A DNA stretch of 64,000 nucleotides from Arenicola marina (taxonomy: Eukaryota > Annelida > Polychaeta > Arenicolidae). The DNA lies in the NCBI GenBank assembly GCA_964019135.1, contig OZ025249.1:6250039-6314038 (forward strand). Direction: 5' to 3'. The position numbers and the translations under genes were made by a program. Below are positions 13,681 through 25,267 of this stretch, one piece after another (positions within the stretch are counted from its first letter, which is position 1; each line of letters begins with the position of its first letter). The notes beneath the pieces were generated by a model. That model made no database searches and had not been told where the DNA came from. It saw only the letters and a list, made by a program, of their open reading frames with translations.

Positions 13681-16532
13681 CACGCGTTCTCTCTCTAACC
13701 ACGTCACTCGGTCTGTCTCTAAAAACGTCACTCGGTCTGTCTCTAACCACGTCACTCGGTCTGTCTCTAACCACGTCACTCGGTCTGTCTCTAACCACGT
13801 CACTCGCTCTGTCTCTAACCACGTCACTCGGTCTGTCTCTAACCACTTCACTCGGACTGTCTCTAACCACGTCACTCGGACTGTCTCTAACCACGTCACT
13901 CGGTCTGTCTCTAACCACGCCACTCGCTCTGTCTCTAACCACGTCACTCGCTCTGTCTCTAACCACGTCACTCGGTCTGTCTCTAACCACGTCACTCGGT
14001 CTGTCTCTAACCACGTCCCTCGGTCTGTCTCTAACCACGTCACTCGGTCTGTCTCTAACCACGTCACTCGGTCTGTCTCTAACCACGTCACTCGGTCTGT
14101 CTCTAACCACGTCACTCGGTCTGTCTCTAACCACGTCACTCGGTCTGTCTCTAACCACGTCACTCGGTCTGTCTCTAACCACGTCACTCGATCTGTCTCT
14201 AACCACGTCACTCGCTCTGTCTCTAAAAACGTCACTCGGCCTGTCTCTAACCACGTCACTCGATCTGTCTCTAACCGCGTCACTCGCTCTGTCTCTAAAA
14301 ACGTCACTCGCTCTGTCTCTAACCACGTCACTCGGTCTGTCTCTAACCACGTCACTCGATCTGTCTCTAACAACGTCACTCGCTCTGTCTCTAAAAACGT
14401 CACTCGCTCTGTCTCTAAAAACGTCACTCGCTCTGTCTCTAAAAACGTCACTCGGTCTGTCTCTAACCACGTCACTCGGTCTGTCACTAACCACGTCACT
14501 CGGTCTGTCTCTAACCACGTCACTCGGTCTGTCTCTAACCACGTCACTTGGTCTGTCTCTAACCACGTCACTCGGTCTGTCTCTAACCACGTCACTCGGT
14601 CTGTCTCTAACCACGTCACTCGGTCTGTCTCTAACCACGTCACTCGGTCTGTCTCTAACCACGTCACTCGCTCTGTCTCTAACCACGTCACTCGATCTGT
14701 CTCTAACCATGTCCCTCGGTCTGTCTTTAACCACGTCACTCGCTCTGTCTCTAACCATGTCACTCGGTCTGTCTCTAACAACGTCACTCGGTCTGTCTCT
14801 AACCACGTCACTCGGTCTGTCTCTAACCACGTCACTCGGACTGTCTCTAACCACGTCACTCGGTCTGTCTCTAACCACGTCACTTGGACTGTCTCTAACC
14901 ACGTCACTCGATCTGTCTCTAACCACGCCACTCGGACTGTCTCTAACCACATCACTCGATCTGTCTCTAACCACGCCACTCGCTCTGTCTCTAACAACGT
15001 CACTCGCTCTGTCTCTAACCACGTCACCTGGTCTGTCTCTAACCACGCCACTCGGACTGTCTCTAACCACGTCACTCGATCTGTCTCTAACCACGTCACT
15101 CGGTCTGTCTCTAACAACGTCACTCGCTCTGTCTCTAACCACGTCACTCGATCTGTCTCTAACCACGTCACTCGTTCTGTCTCTAACCAGGTCACTCGGT
15201 CTGTCTCTAACCACGTCACTCGCTCTGTCTCGAACCACGTCACTCGATCTGTCTCTAACCACGTCCCTCGGTCTGTCTCTAACAACGTCACTCGGTCTGT
15301 CTCTAACCACGTCACTCGGTCTGTCTCTAACCACGTCACTCGGTCTGTCTCTAACCACGTCACTCGCTCTGTCTCTAACCACGTCACTCGGTCTGTCTCT
15401 AACAACGTCACTCGGTCTGTCTCTAACCACGTCACTCGGTCTGTCTCTAACCACGTCACTCGGACTGTCTCTAACCACGTCACTCGGTCTGTCTCTAACA
15501 ACGTCACTCGCTCTGTCTCTAACCACGTCACTCGGTCTGTCTCAAACCACGTCACTCGGACTGTCTCTAACCACGTCACTCGGTCTGTCTCTAACCACGT
15601 CACTCGGTCTGTCTCTAATCACGTCACTCGGTCTGTCTCTAACCACGTCACTCGCTCTGTCTCTAACCACGTCACTCGGTCTGTCTCTAACCACGTCACT
15701 CGGTCTGTCTCTAACCACGTCACTCGGTCTGTCTCTAACCACGTCTCACGGTCTGTCTCTAACAACGTCACTCGGTCTGTCTCTAACCAATTCACTTGGT
15801 CTGTCTCTAAAAACGTCACTCGGTCTGTCTCTAACCACGCCACTCGCTCTGTCTCTAACGACGTCACTCGCTCTGTCTCTAACCACGTCACTCGGTCTGT
15901 CTCTAACCACGCCACTCGGTCTGTCTCTAACCACGTCACTCGCTCTGTCTCTAACCACGTCACTCGGTCTGTCTCTAACCACGTCACTCGGTCTGTCTCT
16001 AACCACGTCACTCGGTCTGTCTCTAACCACGTCACTCGCTCTGTCTCTAACCACGTCACTCGGTCTGTCTCTAACCACGTCACTCGGTCTGTCTCTAACC
16101 ACGTCACTCGCTCTGTCTCTAACCAAGTCACTCGGTCTGTCTCTAACCACGTCACTCGGTCTGTCTCTAACCACGTCACTCGGTCTGTCTCTAACCACGT
16201 CACTCGCTCTGTCTCTAACCACGTCACTCGGTCTGTCTCTAACCACGTCACTCGGTCTGTCTCTAACCACGTCACTCGGTCTGTCTCTAACCCCGTCACT
16301 CGCTCTGTCTCTAACCACGTCACTCGCTCTGTCTCTAACCACGTCACTCGGTCTGTCTCTAACCACGTCACTCGATCTGTCTCTAACCACGTCACTCGGA
16401 CTGTCTCTAACCACGTCACTCGATCTGTCTCTAACCATGTCACTCGGTCTGTCTCTAACCACGTCACTCGGTCTGTCTCTAACCACGTCACTCGGTCTGT
16501 CTCTAACCACGTCACTCGGTCTGTCTCTAACC

Positions 16533-17139
16533 TCTACAGGCCAGCTGCAGTCTGGTTATGTCTTTGCAGCTGGCTTCAGTTATGGCTACAAGCTCTTTCA
16601 AAATTGTCCTTCTCAGGAAAATCGTGACGACCATATTTGGTTGCGTTGAGAAACACAACATGTTTGAATGCAAAACGAATCTTCACATAACATTTCCAAG
16701 CTACTGTCGTCAATGAAAAGTAATAAGCATCGGAATTAAAGAATGAGGACCGCTAGCATAGCAGCGCCACCTTGCGAATGGCTATTAATAGATAATGCAA
16801 TTCATCTATAACACGTTGCGAACGCCCAGTTGGAATGTCTGTAGCTATGAATTAACACCCACCCCCCCCCCCGCCCCACACTTTTATTGTCGCCATGCCC
16901 TGGCCTTCACTTGCGTCGACCCTGTCCACTGTTCAAAAATATCTTTAGTTCCCAATCATCTTTTCCTGATGAATGTGAGATGAATGTGGATTATATTTGT
17001 TCCAGTCACGAACACAACACGTCCGTTTGGCTGAATTAACTTTTATTTGCTCCCAGCCCAAATTTCGGCTTGGGAGCCCAACGTTCATAATAAATATAAT
17101 CCCTTGAGCTCGCCGTGGCCATAAACAACAATTGCCCCC
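16533..17139. other. Single-copy spacer between the 24-bp and 53-bp arrays
   Basis: No gene is recognised. It holds a C-rich tract near 16857-16877, AT-rich stretches, and a hairpin at 17049-17077 listed separately. Confidence 0.6.
17049..17077. other. Inverted repeat / potential hairpin
   Basis: GCTCCCA (17049-17055) pairs with TGGGAGC (17071-17077), and the stem extends inwards by GCC/GGC with a one-base bulge. It lies about 60 bp before the 53-bp array. No function is assigned. Confidence 0.5.
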
Positions 17140-18650
17140 TGCAGCTCGCGCTGGTCTCAGATACTGGTTAGAGGGCGGCCCGCCACCCGCGGCCAGCCTC
17201 GCGCTGGCCCCAGATACTGGTTAGGGGGCGGCCCGCGACCCGCGGCCAGCCTCGCGCTGGCCTCAGATAGTGGTTAGAGGGCGGCCCGCCACCCGCGGCC
17301 AGCCTCACGCTGGCCCCAGATAGTGGTTAGAGAGCGACCCGCCACCCGCGGCCAGCCTCACGCTGGCCCCAGATACTGGTTAGGGTGCGGCCCGCGACCC
17401 GCGGCCAGCCTCGCGCTGGCCTCAGATAGTGGTTAGAGGGCGGCCCGCCACCCGCGGCCAGCCTCACGCTGGCCCCAGATACTGGTTAGAGGGCGGCCCG
17501 CCACCCGCGGCCAGCCTCGCGTTGGCCCCAGATAGTGGTTAGAGAGCGGCCCGCCACCAGCGGCCAGCCTCGAGCTGGCCCCAGATACTGGTTAGAGAGC
17601 GGCCCGTCATCCGCGGCCAGCCTCGCGCTGGCCCCAGATACTGGTTAGAGGGCGGTCCGTCACCCGCGGCCAGCCTCTCGCTGGCCCCAGGCACTGGTTA
17701 GAGGGCGGCCCGCCAGCAGCGACCTGCCTCACGCTGGTCCCAGATACTGGTTAGAGGGCGGCCCGCCACCCGCGGCCAGCCTCACGCTGGCCCCAGATAC
17801 TGGTTAGGGTGCGGCCCGCGACCCGCGGCCAGCCTCGCGCTGGCCTCAGATAGTGGTTAGAGGGCGGCCCGCCACCCGCGGCCAGCCTCACGCTGGCCCC
17901 AGATACTGGTTAGAGGGCGGCCCGCCACCCGCGGCCAGCCTCGCGTTGGCCCCAGATAGTGGTTAGAGAGCGGCCCGCCACCAGCGGCCAGCCTCGAGCT
18001 GGCCCCAGATACTGGTTAGAGAGCGGCCCGTCATCCGCGGCCAGCCTCGCGCTGGCCCCAGATACTGGTTAGAGGGCGGTCCGTCACCCGCGGCCAGCCT
18101 CTCGCTGGCCCCAGGCACTGGTTAGAGGGCGGCCCGCCAGCAGCGACCTGCCTCACGCTGGTCCCAGATACTGGTTAGAGGGCGGCCCGCCACCCGCGGC
18201 CAGCCTCACGCTGGCCCCAGATACTGGTTAGAGGGCGGCCCGCCACCCGCGGCCAGCCTCGCGTTGGCCCCAGATAGTGGTTAGAGAGCGGCCCGCCACC
18301 AGCGGCCAGCCTCGAGCTGGCCCCAGATACTGGTTAGAGAGCGGCCCGTCATCCGCGGCCAGCCTCGCGCTGGCCCCAGATACTGGTTAGAGGGCGGCCC
18401 GCCACCCGCGGCCAGCCTCACGCTGGTCCCAGACACTGGATAGAGGGCGGCCCGCCACCCGCGGCCAGCCTCACGCTGGCCCGCCACCAGCGGCCAGCCT
18501 CGCGCTGGCCCCAGATACTGGTTAGAGGGCGGTCCGCCACCCGCGGCCAGCCTCACGCTGGCCCCAGACACTGGTTAGAGGGCGGCCCGCCACCCGCGGC
18601 CAGCCTCACGCCGGCCCCAGACACTGGGTAGAGGGCGGCCCGCCACCAGA
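17140..18650. repeat. 53-bp minisatellite array with 8-unit higher-order repeat
   Basis: About 28 units of 53 bp; the GCGCTGG cores of the first two are at 17148 and 17201. Units contain CCAGATACTGGTTAGAGGGC and a GC-rich arm. Each unit contains the inverted repeat GGCCAGC and GCTGGCC around a 5-base loop, so single strands could fold. An 8-unit (424-bp) higher-order period is visible: TAGGGTGCGG at 17381 and 17805, and GACCTGCCTC at 17721 and 18145. Near 18470 one unit is shortened. 53 is not a multiple of three, and no long protein reading is expected. Confidence 0.94.
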
Positions 18651-19535
18651 ACTTTCGGCGTCCATTCGGGCCTGGGACCAGAAATACTACACTTATAATG
18701 CCGAATAAGCGTAGTACACTGAATAAACCTGGATAAACCTATGTAAGTAATAATTTGACCTACTAGCTGCTAATGGTGGCTACAGATTAGCGCCAAAGCC
18801 AGGGTGAATGGGGAGGGATGGCGACTACAATTTAACTTTACTTGTTGTGTCTAGAAAGTAGGTTGTGTCGCCTGCCTCCCCGCGCGTGCGTGACCTCATA
18901 AATTACACCCATTTGTAACGCGCTGCACTACTGCGTTTTTTAGCATGCAGGCCAACAAGTGAAATCACTGCAATGAGTTCTCATGTTTTTTTACAATGGA
19001 TACTTAACAACTTATTATAGATGTGTAAGTGAGCAGACCTAAACATTGCCACGTTTACCATATTAGGTAAGCAAGATCGAGGATAGCAGGGAGTTGCAAA
19101 AGGTTGCAGGTAGTACACCAACAAGTCTAGACATTTAGGCAGTACCCAGAAACTTTTACAGTGTTCGTCCTCAAATATTACAGTTTAAACATGCCAGCAT
19201 GCTTGGTCTCAATATAATTGCCTGGACCAAACCCAGAGCTTAACCCCAAATCGAATACCGTACACTACCAGTTGGCCTCGAATGTGAGGCCCCAACACTA
19301 GTGACATAATGGTCGTATTGCCAGACTACTTCTACGACCACCCTACTTTGATAGCTCGGACACCTAGGCCATTTCGTGTAAACCCCTTGCATGAGGCCGT
19401 GTAAAATATTTATTTACTTTATATTTACATTTATTGGCTTTGTGGAATTATGAAAGGACGTCAATGGCTTGCTTCATCGAGTTGCTGAGTGTGACTAGTA
19501 TGACCACGATGACTGGCCCCTTGTAGCGGATGCAG
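18651..19535. other. Single-copy spacer
   Basis: No gene is recognised. It contains a hairpin at 18685-18716 (listed separately) and AT-rich sequence. Frames are short and unremarkable. Confidence 0.6.
18685..18716. other. Inverted repeat / potential hairpin next to 53-bp array
   Basis: TACTACACTTA (18685-18695) and TAAGCGTAGTA (18706-18716) form an 11-bp stem with one non-Watson-Crick A/C position and a 10-base loop. It sits about 35 bp after the array end. Confidence 0.5.
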
Positions 19536-20372
19536 TGGCACCATACCACAGTGGCGCCATACTACAGTGGCGCCATAACAAAGTGGCGCCATACCACAGT
19601 GCAGAGTGGCGCCATACCACAGTGGCGCCATACCACAGTAGCGCCATACCACAGTAGCGCCATACCACAGTGGCGCCATAACACAGTGGCGCCATACCAC
19701 AGTGGCGCCATACCACGGTGGCACCATACCACAGTGGCGCCATACCACGGTGGCACCATACCACAGTGGCGCCATACTACAGTGGCGCCATAACAAAGTG
19801 GCGCCATACCACAGTGCAGAGTGGCGCCATACCACAGTGGCGCCATACCATAGTCGCGCCATACCACAGTGGCGCCATACCACAGTGGCGCCATACCACA
19901 GTGGCGCCATACCACAGTGGCGCCATAACACAGTGGCGCCATACCACAGTGGCGCCATACCACGGTGGCGCCATACCACGGTGACGCCATACCACGGTGG
20001 CGCCATACCACAGTGGCGCCATACCACGGTGGCGCTATACCACGGTGAGGCCATACCACAGTGGGGCCATACCACAGTGGCGCCATACCCCAGTGGCGCC
20101 ATAGCACAGTGGCGCCATACCACAGTGGCGCCATACCACGGTGGCGCCATACCACAGTGGCGCCATACCACAGTGGCGCCATACCACGGTGGCGCCATAC
20201 CACGGTGGCGCCATACCACGGTGGCGCTATACCATGGTGACGCCATACCACAATGGCGCCATACCACAGTGACGCCATACCACAGCGGCGCCATACCACA
20301 GTGACGCCATACCACACTGACGCCATACCACAGTGACGCCATACAACAGTGACGTCATACCACAGTGGCGTG
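19532..20372. repeat. 16-bp minisatellite array, about 52 copies
   Basis: Tandem ATACCACAGTGGCGCC units with sporadic variants (CGGTGG, GTGACGCC, TACTAC, AACAAAG). The unit consists of two overlapping palindromes, CCACAGTGG and GGCGCC, plus ATA. A 7-bp insertion (GCAGAGTG context) occurs near 19602 and again near 19817. Together with the unique ACTACAGTGG (19561 and 19776) it marks a 215-bp internal duplication. Since 16 is not divisible by 3, three units (48 bp) are needed to return to frame. The stop-free frames seen are low-complexity and not interpreted as proteins. Confidence 0.94.
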
Positions 20373-21682
20373 GCAGACTGCCATGTCGATGGCAGGGATG
20401 ACGAGCCGCGAACGCAGGCTGATGCAGCGGTCGATTCGGGAACCCAGTCGGCGACATTGTATGGGAACCCCTGATATGTGACACGTGACACGTCTAAGCC
20501 GGTACCATTGGCGTTCTTAGTGGCTAAGGCGCTCAAATGTTTCCGTGTGAAAGAAAGATTATATTTCGCGGAAAAACGAATTACAAAAAATAACATCGAA
20601 GAGATAATTAATTCCTTACTGGTTAAATACCAAGACAGTGTGCAAGGTAAAATCTCGCAGTAATAACACAAGAGACGGAGACGGGAAAGTGTAGTTTTCG
20701 TGAAGGCTACGTCGTAATATGTGGATATTGCAGCCGTTTGACATGAAAGTAGATGGGCCTATGAACGTTAGGTAGGGCTAGTAAGATCACGCAACGTGCT
20801 CGGTAAATTACTTATTTGTGCTATTGTGCAAATCATTTTACGAAAGGGGAAAAATGCTGTATAATCAGCTTTCAAGGAATCTTTTGTGTCGCCACCTAAC
20901 ACCCTAATCAGGGGACACGTAATTGGCGCGTTGAAGCGATACCATACCGAATAAGAGACTTGTCAACACGGATTAAACAGATGTAGGTCGGCCGGTAAGG
21001 CAACTACGGAAGCCTGAGAGGGCCACAGTGAAAACATATTTTGAGGTACCATCCGGGCCAGGTTAACTGTTTCTTTCGCTTGCAAAGTCGAAGGCCTTCG
21101 ACTTACGCCGTGAATTATTAGTGCAAATTTAGTTTTCATGTCAGGTAAAAGTATGTTCTCACATGCTAATCAAGGCAAATGGTCTTTGTGGCTACGCCGT
21201 GAAGAGGCTTATTTGTTTCTTAACCGGGTACGTAAACCTCACGCGCTTACACTTACACCAACACTCGCCATGCCGTAAGTCAAAGACCTTTTCCCAGACG
21301 ATATATCTACATGAAACCGTTTGCCAGTATAAAACGGCACCTAGATAACATCACCCATTGTTGACGTGGCAGGCCGTGGCAGGCAGTCCATGTGGCCTCG
21401 AGAGTGTCTGCACTAATGAGGTTTGAACGTGCACGGCTTGCGTTGTAAGATCGAAGGCCGAAAAGTGAACCATCGCAATGCCACGGGCCGACACATTGGC
21501 TGATAATTACGGGCAGGTAGCGAGGTCAGCGGGGGGGGGGGGGGGGGAGCCCTGGACATGTTTGGGCGTCGATCGCTGGCCAGGGGAAGGTTTCAGAGTG
21601 CCAGTGGTAACTCATCGCGCCGCGCGAAGTGACAGGCCTGGGTATCAGGTAAACACCAAGGCCACGTGGTCACTCGATTATC
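20373..21682. other. Single-copy spacer with poly-G tract
   Basis: No recognisable gene in about 1.3 kb. A short open frame at 20478-20663 (61 codons, lysine/isoleucine-rich) has no family resemblance I can name. A run of 17 G occupies 21531-21547, 136 bp before the next array. Confidence 0.55.
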
Positions 21683-23855
21683 TCCCGGATACCTCTCGCC
21701 TACACCCGCCCGGCCACTCAGATACCTCTCGCCCACACCCGCCCGGCCACTCAGATACCTCTCGCCCACACCCGCCCGGCCACTCAGATACCTCTCGCCC
21801 ACACCCGCCCGGCCACTCAGATACCTCTCGCCCACACCCGCCCGGCCACTCAGATACCTCTCGCCCACACCCGCCCGGCCACTCAGATACCTCTCGCCCA
21901 CACCCGCCCGGCCACTCAGATACCTCTCGCCTACACCCGCCCGGCCACTCAGATACCTCTCGCCCACACCCGCCCGGCCACTCAGATACCTCTCGCCCAC
22001 ACCCGCCCGGCCACTCAGATACCTCTCGCCCACACCCGCCCGGCCACTCAGATACCTCTCGCCCACACCCGCCCGGCCACTCAGATACCTCTCGCCTACA
22101 CCCGCCCGGCCACTCAGATACCTCTCGCCCACACCCGCCCGGCCACTCAGATACCTCTCGCCCACACCCGCCCGGCCACTCAGATACCTCTCGCCTACAC
22201 CCGCCCGGCCACTCAGATACCTCTCGCCCACACCCGCCCGGCCACTCAGATACCTCTCGCCCACACCCGCCCGGCCACTCAGATACCTCTCGCCCACACC
22301 CGCCCGGCCACTCAGATACCTCTCGCCTACACCCGCCCGGCCACTCAGATACCTCTCGCCCACATCCGCCCGGCCACTCAGATACCTCCCGCCCACACCC
22401 ACACCCGCCCGGCCACTCCGATACCTCTCGCCTACACCCACCCGGCCACTCAGAAAATCTCGCCTACACCCGCCCGGCCACTCAGATACCTCTCGCCCAC
22501 ACCCACCCGGTCACTCAAATACGTCTCGCCCACATCCACACCCACAAGGCCACCCGCATATATCTCGCCCACACCGACACCCACCCGGCCAACGGCATGT
22601 ATCTCATCTACCTCCAGACCCACCCGGCCACCCGCATGTATCTCGCCTCCCCCCACGCCCACCCGGCCACCCGCATGTATCTCGCCTACCCCCACACCCA
22701 CCCGGCCACCCGCATGTATCTCGCCTACCCCCAAACCCACCCGGCCACCCGCATGTATCTCGCCTACCCCCACACCCACCCGGCCACCCGCATGTATCTC
22801 GCCTACCCTCAAATCCACCCGGCCACCCGCATGTATCTCGCCTACCCCCACACCCACCCGGCCACCCGCATGTATCTCGCCTACACCCACAGCCACCCGA
22901 ACACCCGCATAGATCTCGCCTACACCCACCCAGCCACCCGCATGTATCTTGCCATCACCCACACCCACCCGCATGTATCTCGCCAACACCCACACCCACC
23001 CGGCCACCCGCATGTATCTCGCCTACACCCACACCCACCCGGTCACCCGCGTGTATCTCCCCTACCCCCACACCCACCCGGCCACCCGCATGTATCTCGC
23101 CTACCCCCACACCCACCCGGCCACCCGCATGTATCTCGTCTACCCCCACACCCACCCGGCCACCCGCAGGTATCTCGTCTACCTCCTCACCCACCCGGCC
23201 ACCCGCATGTATCTCGCCTACCCCCACACCCACCCGGCCACCCGCATGTATCTCGCCTACCCCCACACCCACCCGGCCACCCGCATGTATCTCGCCTACC
23301 CCCACACCCACCCGGCCACCCGCATGTATCTCGTCTACCCCCACAACCACCCGGCCACCCGCATGTATCTCGCCTACCCCCACACCCACCCGGCCACCCG
23401 CATGTATCTCACCTTCACCCACACCCACCCGGCCAACTGCATGTATCTTGCCCACACCCACCCGGCCACCCGCATGTATCTCGCCTACCCCCAAACCCAC
23501 CCGGCCACCCGCATGTATCTCGCCTACCCCCACACCCACCCGGCCACCCGCATGTATCTCGCCTACCCCCACACCCACCGGCCACCCGCATGTATCTCAC
23601 CTACACCCACAGCCACCCGAACACCCGCATATATCTCGCCCACACCCACACCCACCCGGCCACCGGCATATATCTCTCCGACACCAACACCCACACCCAC
23701 CCGGCCACCGGCATATATCTCTCCGACACCAGCACCCACACCCACCCGGCCACCCGCTTATATCTCTCCGACGCCAACACCCACACCCACCCGGCCACCC
23801 GCTTATATCTCTCCGACGCCAACACCCACACCCACCCGGCATATCTCGCACGATC
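21683..23855. repeat. Composite minisatellite with unit length 33, then 39, then 45 bp
   Basis: Three consecutive sub-arrays share the backbone CACCCGGCCAC plus an ATACCTCTC- or TGTATCTCG-like half. The 33-bp units run from 21683 to about 22480 (GATACCTCTC at 21721 and 21754). A degenerate transition lies at about 22380-22620. The 39-bp units run to about 23640 (CATGTATC at 22635, 22674 and 22713). The 45-bp units run to the end (GGCATATATC at 23665 and 23710). Each step adds about one ACACCC-type hexamer to the C-rich half. All three lengths are multiples of 3, so several frames stay open for about 750 codons; since this holds in different frames and on both strands I do not call a gene. Confidence 0.92.
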
Positions 23856-23907
23856 TGTCTGATTGCAATGTCTCTGGAACAACTGGCTGTGGAGCAATGC
23901 AAATAGT

Positions 23908-23937
23908 ATTTCGCAAAAACTAATAGTATTGCGAAAT
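23908..23937. other. Perfect 9-bp inverted repeat
   Basis: ATTTCGCAA (23908-23916) and TTGCGAAAT (23929-23937) are exact reverse complements around a 12-base loop. A direct repeat AATAGTATT is also present (23902 and 23922). Confidence 0.6.
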
Positions 23938-24001
23938 CTTTTAACGACGTTCAACTTCATGGCACGGATCGATTTCTTTGGTCTGTTTATATGATGTTGT
24001 A

Positions 24002-24034
24002 TGTTTGTTCCTTATTTCGAATAAGGAATAAACA
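24002..24034 (+). terminator. 15-bp hairpin overlapping an AATAAA poly(A) signal
   Basis: The left arm TGTTTGTTCCTTATT (24002-24016) pairs with the right arm AATAAGGAATAAACA (24020-24034) through a 3-base loop; the only deviation is one G-U pair (24007 with 24029). AATAAA lies at 24027-24032 inside the right arm. It could be the 3' end of a transcript from the left, or the tip of a small mobile element. The structure is seen directly; transcript-end function is inference. Confidence 0.35.
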
Positions 24035-25267
24035 GCTTCTCAGTTTCTTTCACCCTACCTTATTAGCGCAAATCATAACTTACAATAGACCGATCTAGGC
24101 TCGCCATCGTTCATTGACGTCATTGTTGCTTTTATCCAATCGTGTGGCGAAGAAAAGCTCTTTCACTTGCGTTATGCCCGACAAACAAGTCCGACAAAGC
24201 AGCATGTCACTTTCTTGTCAGTTTCAGAGCTGAGTACTTCTCATTTCTCAGGCAAAAGGACTCAAGCTTGGGCAGGGCTTCGTGTTGAAGTGAGAGGATT
24301 GGTCTATTCCATAGGCACGATGAACGAAAAACGACTCAAGTGTGGGCGGGGCTTACTGTCGGAGTATGGAAGGAGCTGTCTATTTTGTCACATCGATGTG
24401 TGCAGAATAGAGACGTCCTACTAGTGCCTGCTGAATGCGAGGGTTTCGGTGATGAGGGTATAACGAAAAAGGGAAAGACTGTCGCCATTAATTTGGACTG
24501 TGCCGGGGGAAATGATCTTCAGGGAATGCTGGCAGGCTGGCCGTGGCCATGATGTATAGCTGTATAGCGCCTGGCCCATGAGGCGGCAGCGAAGGAACTT
24601 GTACAACAGACGGGCGATAATATAACCCAATTACTCGTATCGGAGGCGTGATGGGCGACAATTTACACACGGCGGGTTTCTTTGACTGTTGCGATGGACC
24701 GTCGGTCTCTGTCGACCCGAGATGAAAAAAATCTGTTGTTTGCAAATGCATCCGTTAGATGGCGACATCGCATAGAATGTTGTGATGCCTAGGGCCATAT
24801 TCTGTTCTCATATTCCCCGTGGCGGACCAACATGCAGTGGTATTTGCTGTCGATCGGATCAAGACAGTTCGGCAGCGTACGAGTATATCATATTTGAAAA
24901 TAGAATGTTTACTCCATTTTACTGTTGAAGTGCAAGTGTTGCAAAAAAAACTTCTTTAATTTATTATAGCCGGACGTCATTATCCGTTGAGCGAAGTCCT
25001 GATAACACTACAATACGGATTCATATCACCGTGACAGGGAGTCTCAAGCAGAGACAGAGCTCCAGCCGGTATGGGCGGAGAGGCGTGTGAGAGGCCATAC
25101 ATAGTGCACGGGAGTGAATGCTGACAACGGCCACGGAACACCAATTACGCCACACCCGCCATGATATGCATGTGGCATCAGTTTACGTACGGGAGGTGTC
25201 TAATCGAAGCCGGTCGCCAGACCGATTATTTAGCCTGGGGCAGGATGGGAGGTTTGCGCTGACAACA

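Larger units (their letters stand above)
930..16532. repeat. 24-bp satellite/minisatellite array, about 650 copies
   Basis: Tandem 24-bp units with the core CACGTCACTCGGTCTGTCTC followed by TAAC. Variation concentrates at two places: the base after CACTCG (G, C, A or T, followed by T or A), and the TAACCAC segment (also TAAAAAC, TACCCAC, TAACAAC). Variants occur in local runs. The phase is constant from 961 to 10548, shifts by 12 bp at two half-unit deletions (about 10561 and 12181), and returns to the original phase until the end. The plus strand is C-rich (9 C to 4 G per unit). Because 24 is divisible by 3, very long stop-free frames exist on both strands: a plus frame from 906 to 16649 has only one stop, at 4489-4491, and a minus frame is open from 15526 to 4232. 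I do not call these genes, since array variation is amino-acid-changing in both and the minus frame lies wholly inside the array. Confidence 0.97.

Noticed and set aside
4232..15526. Minus-strand open frame of 3,764 codons with an Arg-Asp-Arg-Pro-Ser-Asp-Val-Val repeat
   Set aside because: It begins and ends inside the array with no unique sequence; same arithmetic reason as the plus frames.
906..16649. Giant plus-strand open frames over the 24-bp array (about 1,190 and 3,890 codons)
   Set aside because: Unit length is divisible by three and the consensus has no stop in this phase; minus frames are equally open. The commonest variants change the amino acid, and the exit into single-copy DNA shows no recognisable domain.
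18281..18571. Minus-strand frame of 96 codons in the 53-bp array
   Set aside because: Lies within repeats whose unit length shifts frame; no support.
19562..20671. Minus-strand frame of 369 codons joining single-copy DNA to the 16-bp array
   Set aside because: About two thirds of it is array translation. The non-repeat N-terminal part has no family features, and the overlapping plus frame is open too.
21478..23906. Pro/His-rich open frames of about 750-790 codons over the 33/39/45-bp array
   Set aside because: Two or three plus frames and several minus frames are open over the same DNA because all unit lengths are multiples of three. No frame shows conservation above the others.
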